This document shows, one piece after another, positions 8,819 through 17,010 of a stretch of DNA of 64,000 nucleotides. Position 1 is the first letter of the stretch, and every line of letters starts with the position of its first letter. Location of the stretch: the NCBI RefSeq assembly GCF_022829385.1, contig NZ_JAKSXX010000063.1:1-64000 (forward strand), given 5' to 3'. The DNA is from Methylobacterium sp. J-070. GTDB lineage: Bacteria > Pseudomonadota > Alphaproteobacteria > Rhizobiales > Beijerinckiaceae. A program made the position numbers and the translations under genes. Below the pieces are notes generated by a model. The model saw only the letters and a list, made by a program, of their open reading frames with translations. It ran no database searches and was not told the DNA's origin.

Positions 8819-10114
8819 ATGAACCAGCATTTCTCCACCCACGCCGCCTCCCCGTCCCTGCGCACGACGCGGCTTGAGAACGGCGTCACGGTGGTCACCG
8901 AACCGATGCCCGGCGTGGCCACCGCCAGCCTGGGCGTCTGGGTCGGGGCCGGCTCGCGCAACGAGCGCGCCGACGAGGCCGGGCTGTCCCACCTCATCGA
9001 GCACATGGCGTTCAAGGGCACCCGCGCCCGCTCCGCCCAGAAGATCGCCGAGGCGATCGAGAATGTCGGCGGCGAGATCAACGCCGCGACCTCGACCGAG
9101 GGGACGAGCTACACCGCCCGGGTGCTCGGCGAGGATGCCGATCTCGCCCTCGACGTGATCGGCGACATCCTCACCGATTCGGTGTTCGACGCGGGCGAGC
9201 TCGCCCGGGAGAAGGGCGTCATCCTGCAGGAATACGCTGCCGTCGAGGACACCCCCGACGACGTGGTCTACGACGCCTTCACGGAGGCGGCCTTCCCGGA
9301 CCAGCCGGTCGGCCGGCCGATCCTCGGGCGCCCCGAGACGATCCGGAGCTTCGACGAGGCCGGCATCCGCGCCTATCTCGACCGGGAATACACCCCGGAC
9401 CGGATCGTGGTCGCCGGCGCCGGCGCCGTGACCCACGAGGCGATCGTGGCGGCGGCCGAGCGCCATTTCGGCGTGCTGCCGGCGAAGGCCGCCCCCACGG
9501 CGGTGCCGGGGGTCTATGGCGGCGGCGAGCGGCGGATGCCGCGCAAGCTCGAACAGGCCAACCTGGTGATCGGCCTGCCCGGCCTGTCGTTCCGGGACGA
9601 GCGCTACTACGCGCTGCACATGTTCGCGCAGGTGCTCGGCGGCGGCCTGACCTCGCGGCTGTGGCAGGAGGTGCGCGAGACCCGCGGCCTCGCCTACGAG
9701 ATCCAGGCGTTCCACTGGCCGTTCTCGGATTGCGGCCTGTTCGGCATCGGCGCCGGCACCGCGGGCGCCGACCTGCCCGAACTCGTCGACGTGACCCTCG
9801 CCGCCACGGCGCGCGCCGCCCGCGACCTCGACGCCGCCGAGATCGCCCGCGCCAAGGCGCAGCTCAAGGTGTCGCTGCTCTCGGCGCTCGAGACCCCGGG
9901 CGGCCGCATCGAGCGCAACGCCCGCCAGATCCTGGCCTGGGGCCGGGTGATCCCGGCCGGCGAGGTGATCGACAAGGTCGATGCCGTCACGGTGGCGGAT
10001 GTCCGCGCCGCGGCGGCCGCGATGCTGCGGGGCACGCCGACGCTGGCGGCGATCGGGCCGATCCGCAAGCTGCCCGCCCTCGACAAGATCGCGGGGGCGC
10101 TCCGGGCGGCGTGA
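8819..10114 (+). CDS. M16 family zinc metallopeptidase (processing-peptidase-like)
   Basis: 431 residues. The inverted zinc motif HxxEH is present as HLIEHMAFKGT near residue 58, with the distal glutamate in the segment EKGVILQEYAAVEDTPDD about 75 residues later, so the peptidase should be active. The second half carries the catalytically silent partner domain with GGGLTSRLWQEVRETRGLAYEI, the conserved R/Y substrate-binding block. The family is related to mitochondrial processing peptidase beta and degrades or processes peptides. No signal peptide is seen. It is probably co-transcribed with thrC; substrate unknown. Confidence 0.88.
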   Translation: MNQHFSTHAASPSLRTTRLENGVTVVTEPMPGVATASLGVWVGAGSRNERADEAGLSHLIEHMAFKGTRARSAQKIAEAIENVGGEINAATSTEGTSYTARVLGEDADLALDVIGDILTDSVFDAGELAREKGVILQEYAAVEDTPDDVVYDAFTEAAFPDQPVGRPILGRPETIRSFDEAGIRAYLDREYTPDRIVVAGAGAVTHEAIVAAAERHFGVLPAKAAPTAVPGVYGGGERRMPRKLEQANLVIGLPGLSFRDERYYALHMFAQVLGGGLTSRLWQEVRETRGLAYEIQAFHWPFSDCGLFGIGAGTAGADLPELVDVTLAATARAARDLDAAEIARAKAQLKVSLLSALETPGGRIERNARQILAWGRVIPAGEVIDKVDAVTVADVRAAAAAMLRGTPTLAAIGPIRKLPALDKIAGALRAA

Positions 10115-10606
10115 ATGTTCGGCGGGTCGCCCTGCCGCGGCCGGCCACGCACCCTCCCTCTCCCCCGCTGCGGGGGAGGGTGGCCCCCGAAGGGCGTCGG
10201 GAGAGGGGAGCGACGGTGCAGAATGGAGCTGTGCCCGCCAAGAAGGTTGTGCCTTATCCTGAAGCCGGGCTCCCCTCTCCCGACCCGGCCTGACGGCCGG
10301 CCCACCCTCCCCCGCAAAGGGGGGAGGGAGAGAGGCGGCGCCGCTTGCGCCCACGCGCCAACGAAGATCTGTGAAGCCGACAGGGATGAGGGCGCGGCTG
10401 GGAGAATCCGAGCCGGATCGGCTCTGAGACGGCCGTGCGACGACGCCCCCTCCCGCACCCAACTTGATTTGGCCGCAAAGGGGCGCGATCCGCGGGCGGT
10501 GGACCGGCCCCGGGGCGCGCTTGCCCCGGGTCAGGCCCACGCCTATCGATCGAGGCCGCCCGGGCGGCCGACGCCGCTTCTCGCACGGCCGGAAGTCAAG
10601 ACACCC
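10115..10606. other. Long intergenic region containing a repeat element
   Basis: 492 bases. The first 220 are filled by the repeat at 10151..10332. The remainder (10333-10606) shows no gene of its own; an open frame crosses it but has no plausible start or family similarity before the TTG at 10607. Confidence 0.6.
10151..10332. repeat. Interspersed palindromic repeat, copy 2 (about 180 bp)
   Basis: The outer arms are GC hairpins (CCCTCTCCCCC/GGGGGAGGG at the left, CCCTCCCCC/GGGGGAGGG at the right). The inner part has GGGAGAGGGGAGC facing CCCCTCTCCC. A 31-base stretch at 10196..10226 recurs identically at 25120..25150. Internal symmetry and lack of coding suggest a BIME/MITE-like element. Confidence 0.8.
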
Positions 10607-13489
10607 TTGCGCATCCTCGCCCTCCTCCTGACCCTGGTCGGCGGTCTCGTCGGTGCCCTCGCGGCGAGCGCTCCCGCTCAGGCCGTCGAGGCGGTGCGCG
10701 TCACCCTCGACGCGCCGGTGATCGACCTGACCTCCGCGATCGAGCGCTACCGCTCGGACGGCGACCTGATCCAGATCTCCACGGCGCCCGGCAAGGACGG
10801 CATCGTCCGCCGCATCGTCGTCAAGGCGCGCGACGCCGGCGCCCGGCCCGACTGGATCGTGTTCGCGCTCACCAACGACACCGACGAGCAGATCGACCGG
10901 ATCCTGGTGGCGCCGCATTTCCGGCTGGTGGATTCCGGGGTGATCTGGCCCGATCTCGGCGGCTCGCGGATCGCCGCCATCACGGCGAGCCAGGGCATCC
11001 GGCCCGAGCGCGACGAGAACCCGGAAGCCGACCAGTTCACCATCACGCTGGATCCCGGCACGACGATCACCTACGTGGCCGAATTGCGCGGCGCCAACAT
11101 CCCCCAGCTCCACCTCTGGGACCAGGACGCCTACCGGCGCAAGGCCGCCGGGCTGACCCTGTATAAGGGGATCATCATCGGAATCAGCGGGCTGCTGGCG
11201 CTGTTCCTGACCATCGTGTTCGTGGTCAAGGGCGCGATCATCTTCCCCGCGGCGGCCGCGCTCGCGTGGTCGGTGCTCGCCTATGCCTGCATCGATTTCG
11301 GCTTCCTGCAGCGGGTCTTCCCGGTCACCGAGCTGGCCGAGCGGGTCTACCGGGCCTCCGCGGAGGCGGTGCTCGGGGCGACGCTGCTGGTCTTCCTGTT
11401 CGCCTACCTCAACCTCGCCCGCTGGCACGTGCGCTACAGCCACGTGGCGTTCTTCTGGCTGGCCTTCCTGGCGGGCCTCGTCGGGCTCGCGGTGTTCGAC
11501 CCGCCGGTGGCGGCGGGGGTGGCGCGCATCTCCATCGCGGCGGTGGCGGGGATCGGCCTGCTGCTGATCCTCTACCTCGCGGTCCATAACGGCTACGACC
11601 GGGCGATCCTGCTGGTGCCGACCTGGCTGCTGCTCGTCGTCTGGGTGGCGGCGGCGGGCTTCGCGGTCACCGGCCAGATCGGCAGCGACCTCGTGCAGCC
11701 GGCCCTCATCGGCGGCCTCGTGCTGATCGTGATGCTGATCGGCTTCACGGTGCTCCAGCACGCCTTCGCGGGGGGCGGCCTCAGCCACGCCCTCGTCTCC
11801 GACACCGAGCGGCGGGCGCTGGCGCTCACCGGGGCGGGCGACGTGGTGTTCGACTGGGACGTGCCCGCCGACCGGGTCTTCGTCGGCCAGGAGATCGAGG
11901 GCCAGCTCGGCCTGCCCCGCGGCACCCTGGAGGGGCCGGCCACTAACTGGCTCGGCGCGCTGCACCCGTTCGACGTGGAGCGCTATTCGGCGGCCCTCGA
12001 CACGGTGATCGAGGAGCGGCGCGGCCGCATCGTGCACGATTTCCGCCTGCGCTCGGCCGCCGGCACCTTCTTCTGGTACCGGCTGAAGGCGCGGCCGGTG
12101 ATCGGCGCCGACGGCGAGGTGATCCGGGTGGTCGGCACCATCGCGGACGTGACCGAGGTCAAGACCGCCGAGGAGCGCCTGCTCCACGACGCCGTGCACG
12201 ACAGCCTCACGGGCCTGCCGAACCGCGAGTTGTTCGGCGACCGCCTCGATGCCGCTCTGGCCTTCGCCAGCCAGGACCAGCGCCTCAAGCCCACCGTGAT
12301 CGTGCTGGACGTCGACCGCTTCAAGGCGATCAACGACGCGATCGGCCTGTCGGCGGGGGATTCGATCCTGCTCACCCTGTCGCGCCGGCTCGGCCGCCTG
12401 CTGCGGCCCCAGGACACCCTGGCCCGGGTGGCGGGCGACGAGTTCGCGGTGATCCTCCTGTCGGAGCGCGACCCCGACCGGATCCTGGCCTTCGCCGAGA
12501 TGATCCGCCGGGCGATCGCGACGCCGATCACCTACGCCGACCGGGAGATCTTCCTCACCGTGTCGATCGGGCTGGCGCTCTACGAGGCGGGGGCCAACCT
12601 CAAGCGCGACGAGGTTTTCAAGTGCGCCGAGGTCGCCATGATCCAGGCCAAGCGCAACGGCGGCGACCGGATCGAGGTGTTCCGCGCCCATATGCGCACC
12701 GACCGCACCGACCGGCTGATGCTGGAGAGCGACCTGCGCAAGGCGATCGAACGCAACGAGCTGAAGGTGCTGTTCCTGCCGGTGGTGCGGCTCGAGGACC
12801 GCACCGTGGCGGGGTTCGAGACCGTGCTGCGCTGGGACCACCCGAAGCTCGGGCGCATCCCGGCCTCGACCTTCCTGCCGCTCGCCGAGGAGAGCGGCTT
12901 CATCGTCAACCTCGGCATCTTCGCCCTGGAGCGCACCGCCCTCGAACTCGCCGCCTGGCAGCGCTCCCTGGAGGTCGAGCCGCCGATCTTCGCGGCCTGC
13001 AACCTGTCCTCGCGCCAGCTCCTGCGCCACGACCTGCTGCACGACGTGAAGACCGTGCTGGCCCGCTCCGGGGCGCTCCCCGGCTCGCTCAAGCTGGAGT
13101 TCAGCGAGAGCCTCGTGATGGAGAACCCGGAATACGCCGCCCAGATGCTGGCGCGGATCCACGATCTCGGGGCGGGCCTGTGCCTGTCGGATTTCGGCAC
13201 CGGCTACTCGGCGCTGTCGTACCTGCAGCGCTTCCCCTTCGACACGATCAAGGTCGACGCGACCTTCGTGCGCCAGATCGGCACCGGGCAGACCGCGATC
13301 CTGCGCTCCATCGTCCGCATGGCGAGCGAGTTGAACCTCGCCATCGTGGCGGAGGGCTGCGAATCCGAGGCCGACGCCCAGGCGCTGGCCGGCCTCGGCT
13401 GCGAGTACGCCCTCGGTCCCGCCTTCGGCGACCCCATGACCCTGCTGCAGGCCCGCCAGATCGTCGGAGCGGCCCCCGAAGCCGCGTGA
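10607..13489 (+). CDS. Membrane PAS-GGDEF-EAL protein with degenerate active sites
   Basis: 960 residues from TTG 10607, preceded by GGAAG. Order: signal peptide (about 1-28), periplasmic region (about 30-175), seven or so membrane helices (about 185-385), a PAS domain with VFDWDVPADRVFV and IADVTEVKTAEERLLHDAVH (about 400-525), GGDEF (about 535-690) and EAL (about 710-955). The GGDEF signature reads AGDEF. The EAL motif reads ETV, the usual DDFGTG is SDFGTG, and the usual Q-G of the last loop is L-G. Loss of the first aspartate and the glutamine removes residues needed for c-di-GMP hydrolysis in the family, so the protein is more likely a c-di-GMP/GTP sensor or scaffold. Position after thrC and M16 is conserved in relatives. 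Confidence 0.85.
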   Translation: MRILALLLTLVGGLVGALAASAPAQAVEAVRVTLDAPVIDLTSAIERYRSDGDLIQISTAPGKDGIVRRIVVKARDAGARPDWIVFALTNDTDEQIDRILVAPHFRLVDSGVIWPDLGGSRIAAITASQGIRPERDENPEADQFTITLDPGTTITYVAELRGANIPQLHLWDQDAYRRKAAGLTLYKGIIIGISGLLALFLTIVFVVKGAIIFPAAAALAWSVLAYACIDFGFLQRVFPVTELAERVYRASAEAVLGATLLVFLFAYLNLARWHVRYSHVAFFWLAFLAGLVGLAVFDPPVAAGVARISIAAVAGIGLLLILYLAVHNGYDRAILLVPTWLLLVVWVAAAGFAVTGQIGSDLVQPALIGGLVLIVMLIGFTVLQHAFAGGGLSHALVSDTERRALALTGAGDVVFDWDVPADRVFVGQEIEGQLGLPRGTLEGPATNWLGALHPFDVERYSAALDTVIEERRGRIVHDFRLRSAAGTFFWYRLKARPVIGADGEVIRVVGTIADVTEVKTAEERLLHDAVHDSLTGLPNRELFGDRLDAALAFASQDQRLKPTVIVLDVDRFKAINDAIGLSAGDSILLTLSRRLGRLLRPQDTLARVAGDEFAVILLSERDPDRILAFAEMIRRAIATPITYADREIFLTVSIGLALYEAGANLKRDEVFKCAEVAMIQAKRNGGDRIEVFRAHMRTDRTDRLMLESDLRKAIERNELKVLFLPVVRLEDRTVAGFETVLRWDHPKLGRIPASTFLPLAEESGFIVNLGIFALERTALELAAWQRSLEVEPPIFAACNLSSRQLLRHDLLHDVKTVLARSGALPGSLKLEFSESLVMENPEYAAQMLARIHDLGAGLCLSDFGTGYSALSYLQRFPFDTIKVDATFVRQIGTGQTAILRSIVRMASELNLAIVAEGCESEADAQALAGLGCEYALGPAFGDPMTLLQARQIVGAAPEAA

Positions 13490-13557
13490 TGTGAGTTCTC
13501 GACCGGACCGATTTGGTATACCGCCGACCAGCGATCAACGTGATGGCAGGTGATGCG

Positions 13558-13971
13558 ATGACCCCCGATCAGGTGAGGCTCGTTCAGGACAGCTTCGCGA
13601 AGGTGCGGCCGATCGCCGGGACGGCGGCGGACCTGTTCTACGGCCGTCTGTTCGAGACCGCCCCGCAGGTGCGCGGCCTCTTCCCCGACGACATGACCGA
13701 GCAGAAGCGGAAGCTGATGGCCATGCTCGGGATGGCGGTGGCCAACCTGAACCACCCGGAGAGCGTGGTCCCGGCGCTCCAGGATCTCGGGCGCAAGCAC
13801 GTGGCCTACGGCACGCAGGCCGGCCATTACGCCCCGGTGGGCGACGCCCTGCTGTGGACCCTGGAGCGGGGCCTGGGCCCGGATTTCACCCCGGAGGTCC
13901 GGGACGCCTGGGTCGCGACCTACGCGCTCGTCGCCGGGGTGATGCAGCAGGCGGCCGCGCAGGCGGCGTGA
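13558..13971 (+). CDS. Bacterial single-domain haemoglobin (Vitreoscilla-type)
   Basis: 137 residues, the normal globin length. Blocks: QDSFAKVRPIAGTAADLFYGRLFETAPQVRGLFPDD, then MAMLGMAVANL, and the proximal-histidine region DLGRKHVAYGTQAGHYAPVGDALL followed by AWVATYALVAGVMQQAA, matching bacterial haemoglobins. It binds haem and probably O2 or NO, acting in nitric oxide detoxification or micro-aerobic respiration (family knowledge). No FAD reductase domain is attached. The ATG at 13558 has AGGTGA five bases upstream; an ATG at 13543 would add five residues. Confidence 0.88.
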   Translation: MTPDQVRLVQDSFAKVRPIAGTAADLFYGRLFETAPQVRGLFPDDMTEQKRKLMAMLGMAVANLNHPESVVPALQDLGRKHVAYGTQAGHYAPVGDALLWTLERGLGPDFTPEVRDAWVATYALVAGVMQQAAAQAA

Positions 13972-14183
13972 GCCGTCGGGGCTTCCCGAACGCGGTTCGC
14001 GAAAGCTGCCCAGACATCGCCGTCCCGCGCCGTCCGGGAGGCGCGCCTTGGCGGCCGGCGCCGGGACGGCAAATCCGGCTCTCGCCCCGTCCTCCGCCAT
14101 GCCGGCGATCGTGGCGGCCCCGGGGAACCCGGGTTATGCCGCCCGTAAGACCTTGACGCGTAAATAAAATCTGAATGCCATCG

Positions 14184-14199
14184 TTAAGCCGCCCTTAAC
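14184..14199 (+). promoter_or_regulatory. Perfect CtrA box
   Basis: TTAA-GCCGCCC-TTAAC (14184..14199) matches the full alphaproteobacterial CtrA consensus TTAA-N7-TTAAC. It lies 23 bases before the first ATG of the following gene, in an AT-rich pocket. A perfect match in a genome this GC-rich is unlikely by chance. Control of the next gene is inferred. Confidence 0.65.
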
Positions 14200-14222
14200 C
14201 ATGTCCGATCAAGCTCCTGTTG

Positions 14223-14615
14223 ATGGACGGGCCTGTCAGTGCCCGCGATGGGGATGGTCGGATGGCCGAGGCGGCGAGGCGTTACCAGCAGGCGGGAACC
14301 TCTGATCTCATGCGCCGCCTGATGGCCCGGCCGATCCGGCTGGAGCAGCAGGCCCGCACCCGGCCGCCGCTCTCCGGCCGCCACCCGGACCTCTCCGACG
14401 ACCTGTCGGACGATCCGGACGAGGCCGAGGAGATCGACCGCCTCGAGACCCAGCTTCAGGTGGTGAAGGCGGTGCTCCGGGCCCAGCGCCAGGAGGTCGA
14501 GTCGCTGCGGGCGCAGCGCCAGATCCTCACGGAATCCGCCCCGAGCGACGATGTCCGGGCGACCCGGGAGCGCTGGGCGGCGCTGGTCGATTCGCTCCTG
14601 ATCCGTGCCAAGTGA
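14223..14615 (+). CDS. Hypothetical coiled-coil protein, probable CtrA target
   Basis: 130 residues from ATG 14223; TTG 14220 and ATG 14262 (MAEAARRYQQ) are alternatives. No family is recognised. The middle is acidic (DLSDDLSDDPDEAEEIDRLE), followed by a heptad-like helix from about residue 70 to 100 (DRLETQLQVVKAVLRAQRQE, then VESLRAQRQIL) that should form a coiled coil. No membrane segment or signal peptide. It lies directly behind a perfect CtrA box, so expression tied to the cell cycle or motility programme is plausible. The following oxidoreductase gene starts 37 bases later and may share the transcript. Confidence 0.6.
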   Translation: MDGPVSARDGDGRMAEAARRYQQAGTSDLMRRLMARPIRLEQQARTRPPLSGRHPDLSDDLSDDPDEAEEIDRLETQLQVVKAVLRAQRQEVESLRAQRQILTESAPSDDVRATRERWAALVDSLLIRAK

Positions 14616-14652
14616 ACCGACCTTCGTGAACCCTCTCCAGATCACGCGGGGT

Positions 14653-15594
14653 ATGGCCATGGGCGCGCGCTGCTCGCTCGTCGTCAACGGCCGGGCGGTG
14701 CGCGTCTCGCCCGGCGACACGCCGCTGGAGGCGGCGCTCGCCGAGGGCATGATCGCGCCGTCCCTGGCGCAGTCCGGCACCCCTCTGGCCGGCCAGGGCT
14801 TCGCGCAGGGCAACGCGGCCCCGTCCGGCCGCCGCCACCCCGCCCGCCGGGCCCGGGCCGAGACCCTGCGGCCGGCGCTCCCCGGAGCCCCGATCCAGGG
14901 CCAGGAGGAGGCGCCGCCGCCGCCCGTCGCCCTGCGCAAGGGCACGGTCACGGAGATCCGCCGGCTCAGCCCCGGCATCGTCGAGGTCGTCGCGACCCTG
15001 ACCCGGCGCCCGACCTGCGAGCCCGGCCATCAGGCCCTCGTGACCTTCGCGGGCCTGCCCACGCTGACGCTGTCCCCGACGCTGCGGGTCGACGGGGTCG
15101 CCGAGATCAACGAGGCGGTGTTCCACGTCGCCCGCGACTCCGAGGGCGACCCGCTCGACGCGCTCCGGCTCGACCAGCCCGTGCGCCTGAAGGGGCCGGT
15201 CGGCCGGGGGCAGTACCGCCCCGGCGGCGGCCGCCTCGTGCTGGTGGCGGCCGGCGCCGGCTTCGGGGCGATCTGGGCGATCGCCCGCGCGGCCCGCTAC
15301 GTGGAGCCCGCGCGCGAGATGGCGCTGGCGGTCGGCGCCCGCGACGCGCTGGACCTCTACATGCGCGACAGCCTGGACTGGCTGCGCCGCACCGGCGTCG
15401 CCCGGATCGTGCTCTGCGCCGACCGGGGCCGCCAGCGGCCGCCGGACGTGCGCTCCGGCCCGCTCACCGCCCACCTGCCGAGCCTGCGCGCCACCGACGT
15501 GGTCCACGTGGCGGGCGACGTCGCCACGGTGGGCGCCGTGCAGGTGCTCGCCGCCTCGGTCGGGGCGCGCTGCTACCCGATCGTGCTCAACTGA
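14653..15594 (+). CDS. Ferredoxin-reductase-like protein with cysteine-less ferredoxin-like N-terminus
   Basis: 313 residues from ATG 14653 (GCGGGG upstream; GTG 14605 is possible). Residues 1-45 (CSLVVNGRAVRVSPGDTPLE, AALAEGMIAPSLAQSG) copy the start of a plant-type 2Fe-2S ferredoxin domain, but the four cluster cysteines are absent. Residues 90-313 follow the ferredoxin-NADP reductase layout: a beta-barrel VALRKGTVTEIRRLSPGIVE, LKGPVGRGQYR, a nucleotide loop LVLVAAGAGFGAIWAI and a C-terminal VVHVAGDVATVGAVQVLAAS. The usual flavin motif RxYS is not visible. It therefore looks like a reductase module that has lost its iron-sulphur partner and perhaps flavin binding. Function unknown. Confidence 0.6.
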   Translation: MAMGARCSLVVNGRAVRVSPGDTPLEAALAEGMIAPSLAQSGTPLAGQGFAQGNAAPSGRRHPARRARAETLRPALPGAPIQGQEEAPPPPVALRKGTVTEIRRLSPGIVEVVATLTRRPTCEPGHQALVTFAGLPTLTLSPTLRVDGVAEINEAVFHVARDSEGDPLDALRLDQPVRLKGPVGRGQYRPGGGRLVLVAAGAGFGAIWAIARAARYVEPAREMALAVGARDALDLYMRDSLDWLRRTGVARIVLCADRGRQRPPDVRSGPLTAHLPSLRATDVVHVAGDVATVGAVQVLAASVGARCYPIVLN

Positions 15595-15679
15595 GGCGCG
15601 CCGCCTCGACGCGGCGGCGCCCGGCTGATACCCGCGCCGGGAGGGCGGCCACGCGCGCCCGCCCCTGATCCGAGCCCTG

Positions 15680-16744
15680 ATGGTCCGCGTCCTCTGCCTC
15701 GGCTACAGCATCACGGAGCTGCCGGGCTACGTCGAGCGGGCCAACGCCCTGGCCGCGGCCGAGGGCCGCCCGGTCACCTTCCTGCGGAGCGGCTGGGGCG
15801 GCCATTCCCTGCCCTCCATCGCCTGCCTGATCGACGAGATCCTGGACGCCCTCCCCTGCGACTACGTCCTCCTGGAGCTGTTCACCGGCAACGTCCGCTA
15901 CTTCGACGGCGCGACGATGCGGGCCCATCTCGACGACATCCTGGCGGCGACCGCCCGGCGGGACCTGCCCGTCGCCTTCCTCAACCTGCACCAGGGCGGG
16001 GTCGACTACGCGGCCGAGCCCGTGGCCGGCCTGCTGGCGGAGTACCGCGCCCTCTACGGGATCCGCGCCCTCGACATCGCCGCTCCGGTGGCGGCGGCGG
16101 GCGCGGGCGACATCACCTACCTCCTGACGGACGGGACCCACGTCACGCCGGCCGGCGCCGACCTCTACGGCACCCTGGTCTACAGCCTCATGCGGGCCCC
16201 GCCCCCGGGCCGCGCCTACGTCGCCCGGTTCCGGGGGCTGCCGGGCCGGTTCGAGTCGCTGCCGCTGCGCACCCTCCGCGGCCTGGCCTGCGGGTTCGCG
16301 CTGCGGCGCAACGGCATCCCGCTGGCGTTCCTGGAGATCGCCGAGGGGGCGCGCGTCGAGATCCCCCTCGGGCGCCCCCGCGACGTGATCGGCCTCCTCG
16401 TGACCTACGGTCCGCAGGCGGGCACGCTGCGGGTCCAGGACCCGGCGACCGGGCGGGCGCACGCCGTCGTCGCCTACGATGAATTCTCCTACTACACGCG
16501 CTCGATGTTCCGCGGCGTCACCCTCCCGGCGGCGCGGTCGCTGACGATCGCGCAAGGGGCGGAGCGGCCCGACATCGCCCTGCGCAAGGGCACGCCGGAT
16601 CCGGGCCCGCGGCTCGGGCGCGTGTCGCACGTCTTCTTCCGGCGCCGGCTGAGCCTCGCCGCGCGCGCCGCGCGCCTGCGCCACCGGCTGCACCGCACCC
16701 TGCTCCGCGTCGGCCTGCGCCTCGGAGCCGTCCGCAGGGCCTGA
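15680..16744 (+). CDS. SGNH/GDSL-type hydrolase-like protein
   Basis: 354 residues. The SGNH blocks appear in order: a nucleophile-type [13 protein letters not shown] at the N-terminus, glycine in SGWGGHS, asparagine in [11 protein letters not shown] and the catalytic D-x-x-H in [17 protein letters not shown] (about residues 153-165). The C-terminal 170 residues form a beta-rich region of unknown type (RALDIAAPV to the Arg-rich tail). Such proteins commonly add or remove acyl groups on sugars or lipids (family knowledge). No signal peptide is seen, so cytoplasmic action is likely. It has its own start 85 bases after the previous gene; no partner points to the substrate. Confidence 0.65.
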   Translation: MVRVLCLGYSITELPGYVERANALAAAEGRPVTFLRSGWGGHSLPSIACLIDEILDALPCDYVLLELFTGNVRYFDGATMRAHLDDILAATARRDLPVAFLNLHQGGVDYAAEPVAGLLAEYRALYGIRALDIAAPVAAAGAGDITYLLTDGTHVTPAGADLYGTLVYSLMRAPPPGRAYVARFRGLPGRFESLPLRTLRGLACGFALRRNGIPLAFLEIAEGARVEIPLGRPRDVIGLLVTYGPQAGTLRVQDPATGRAHAVVAYDEFSYYTRSMFRGVTLPAARSLTIAQGAERPDIALRKGTPDPGPRLGRVSHVFFRRRLSLAARAARLRHRLHRTLLRVGLRLGAVRRA

Positions 16745-17010
16745 GGCCCCCCTTCGCGGGGCCCGGGCGCGATGCGCGGAGATATCCCGCTATCCGACCG
16801 CATCCGGGGCCGGCAGCGGCGCGCGATGACGGCGCGATGATCCCGAACCCGAAGATTTCATTCGCACCGGGTTGCGAAGTATTTGTATCGAAACAGAAAT
16901 ATTTTCTCCAAGACGCCGATGAAAGGTGCGCCCGGGAAACCGTATTTCCGGCTGGATCCGACAAAACAGCCTGTGTTAGTCGAAATCGCAGCGCGAACGG
17001 GGCGACACAC
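16745..17010 (+). promoter_or_regulatory. AT-rich leader of the chemoreceptor gene
   Basis: The segment 16840-17010 is far more AT-rich than the neighbourhood and includes GTATTT/AAATAT dyad arms near 16877-16905. An open frame crosses it but starts with no family similarity, so it is taken as promoter and leader for the gene at 17011. Confidence 0.4.

Noticed and set aside
8720..13162. Very long minus-strand open frame (1480 codons) across thrC-M16-EAL genes
   Set aside because: It is antisense to three clearly recognised genes, has a repetitive charged composition without domains, and results from high GC removing stop codons.
16837..17010. N-terminal extension of the chemoreceptor from ATG 16837
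   Set aside because: The segment is AT-rich, lacks receptor features, and the ATG at 17011 directly precedes the first membrane helix.
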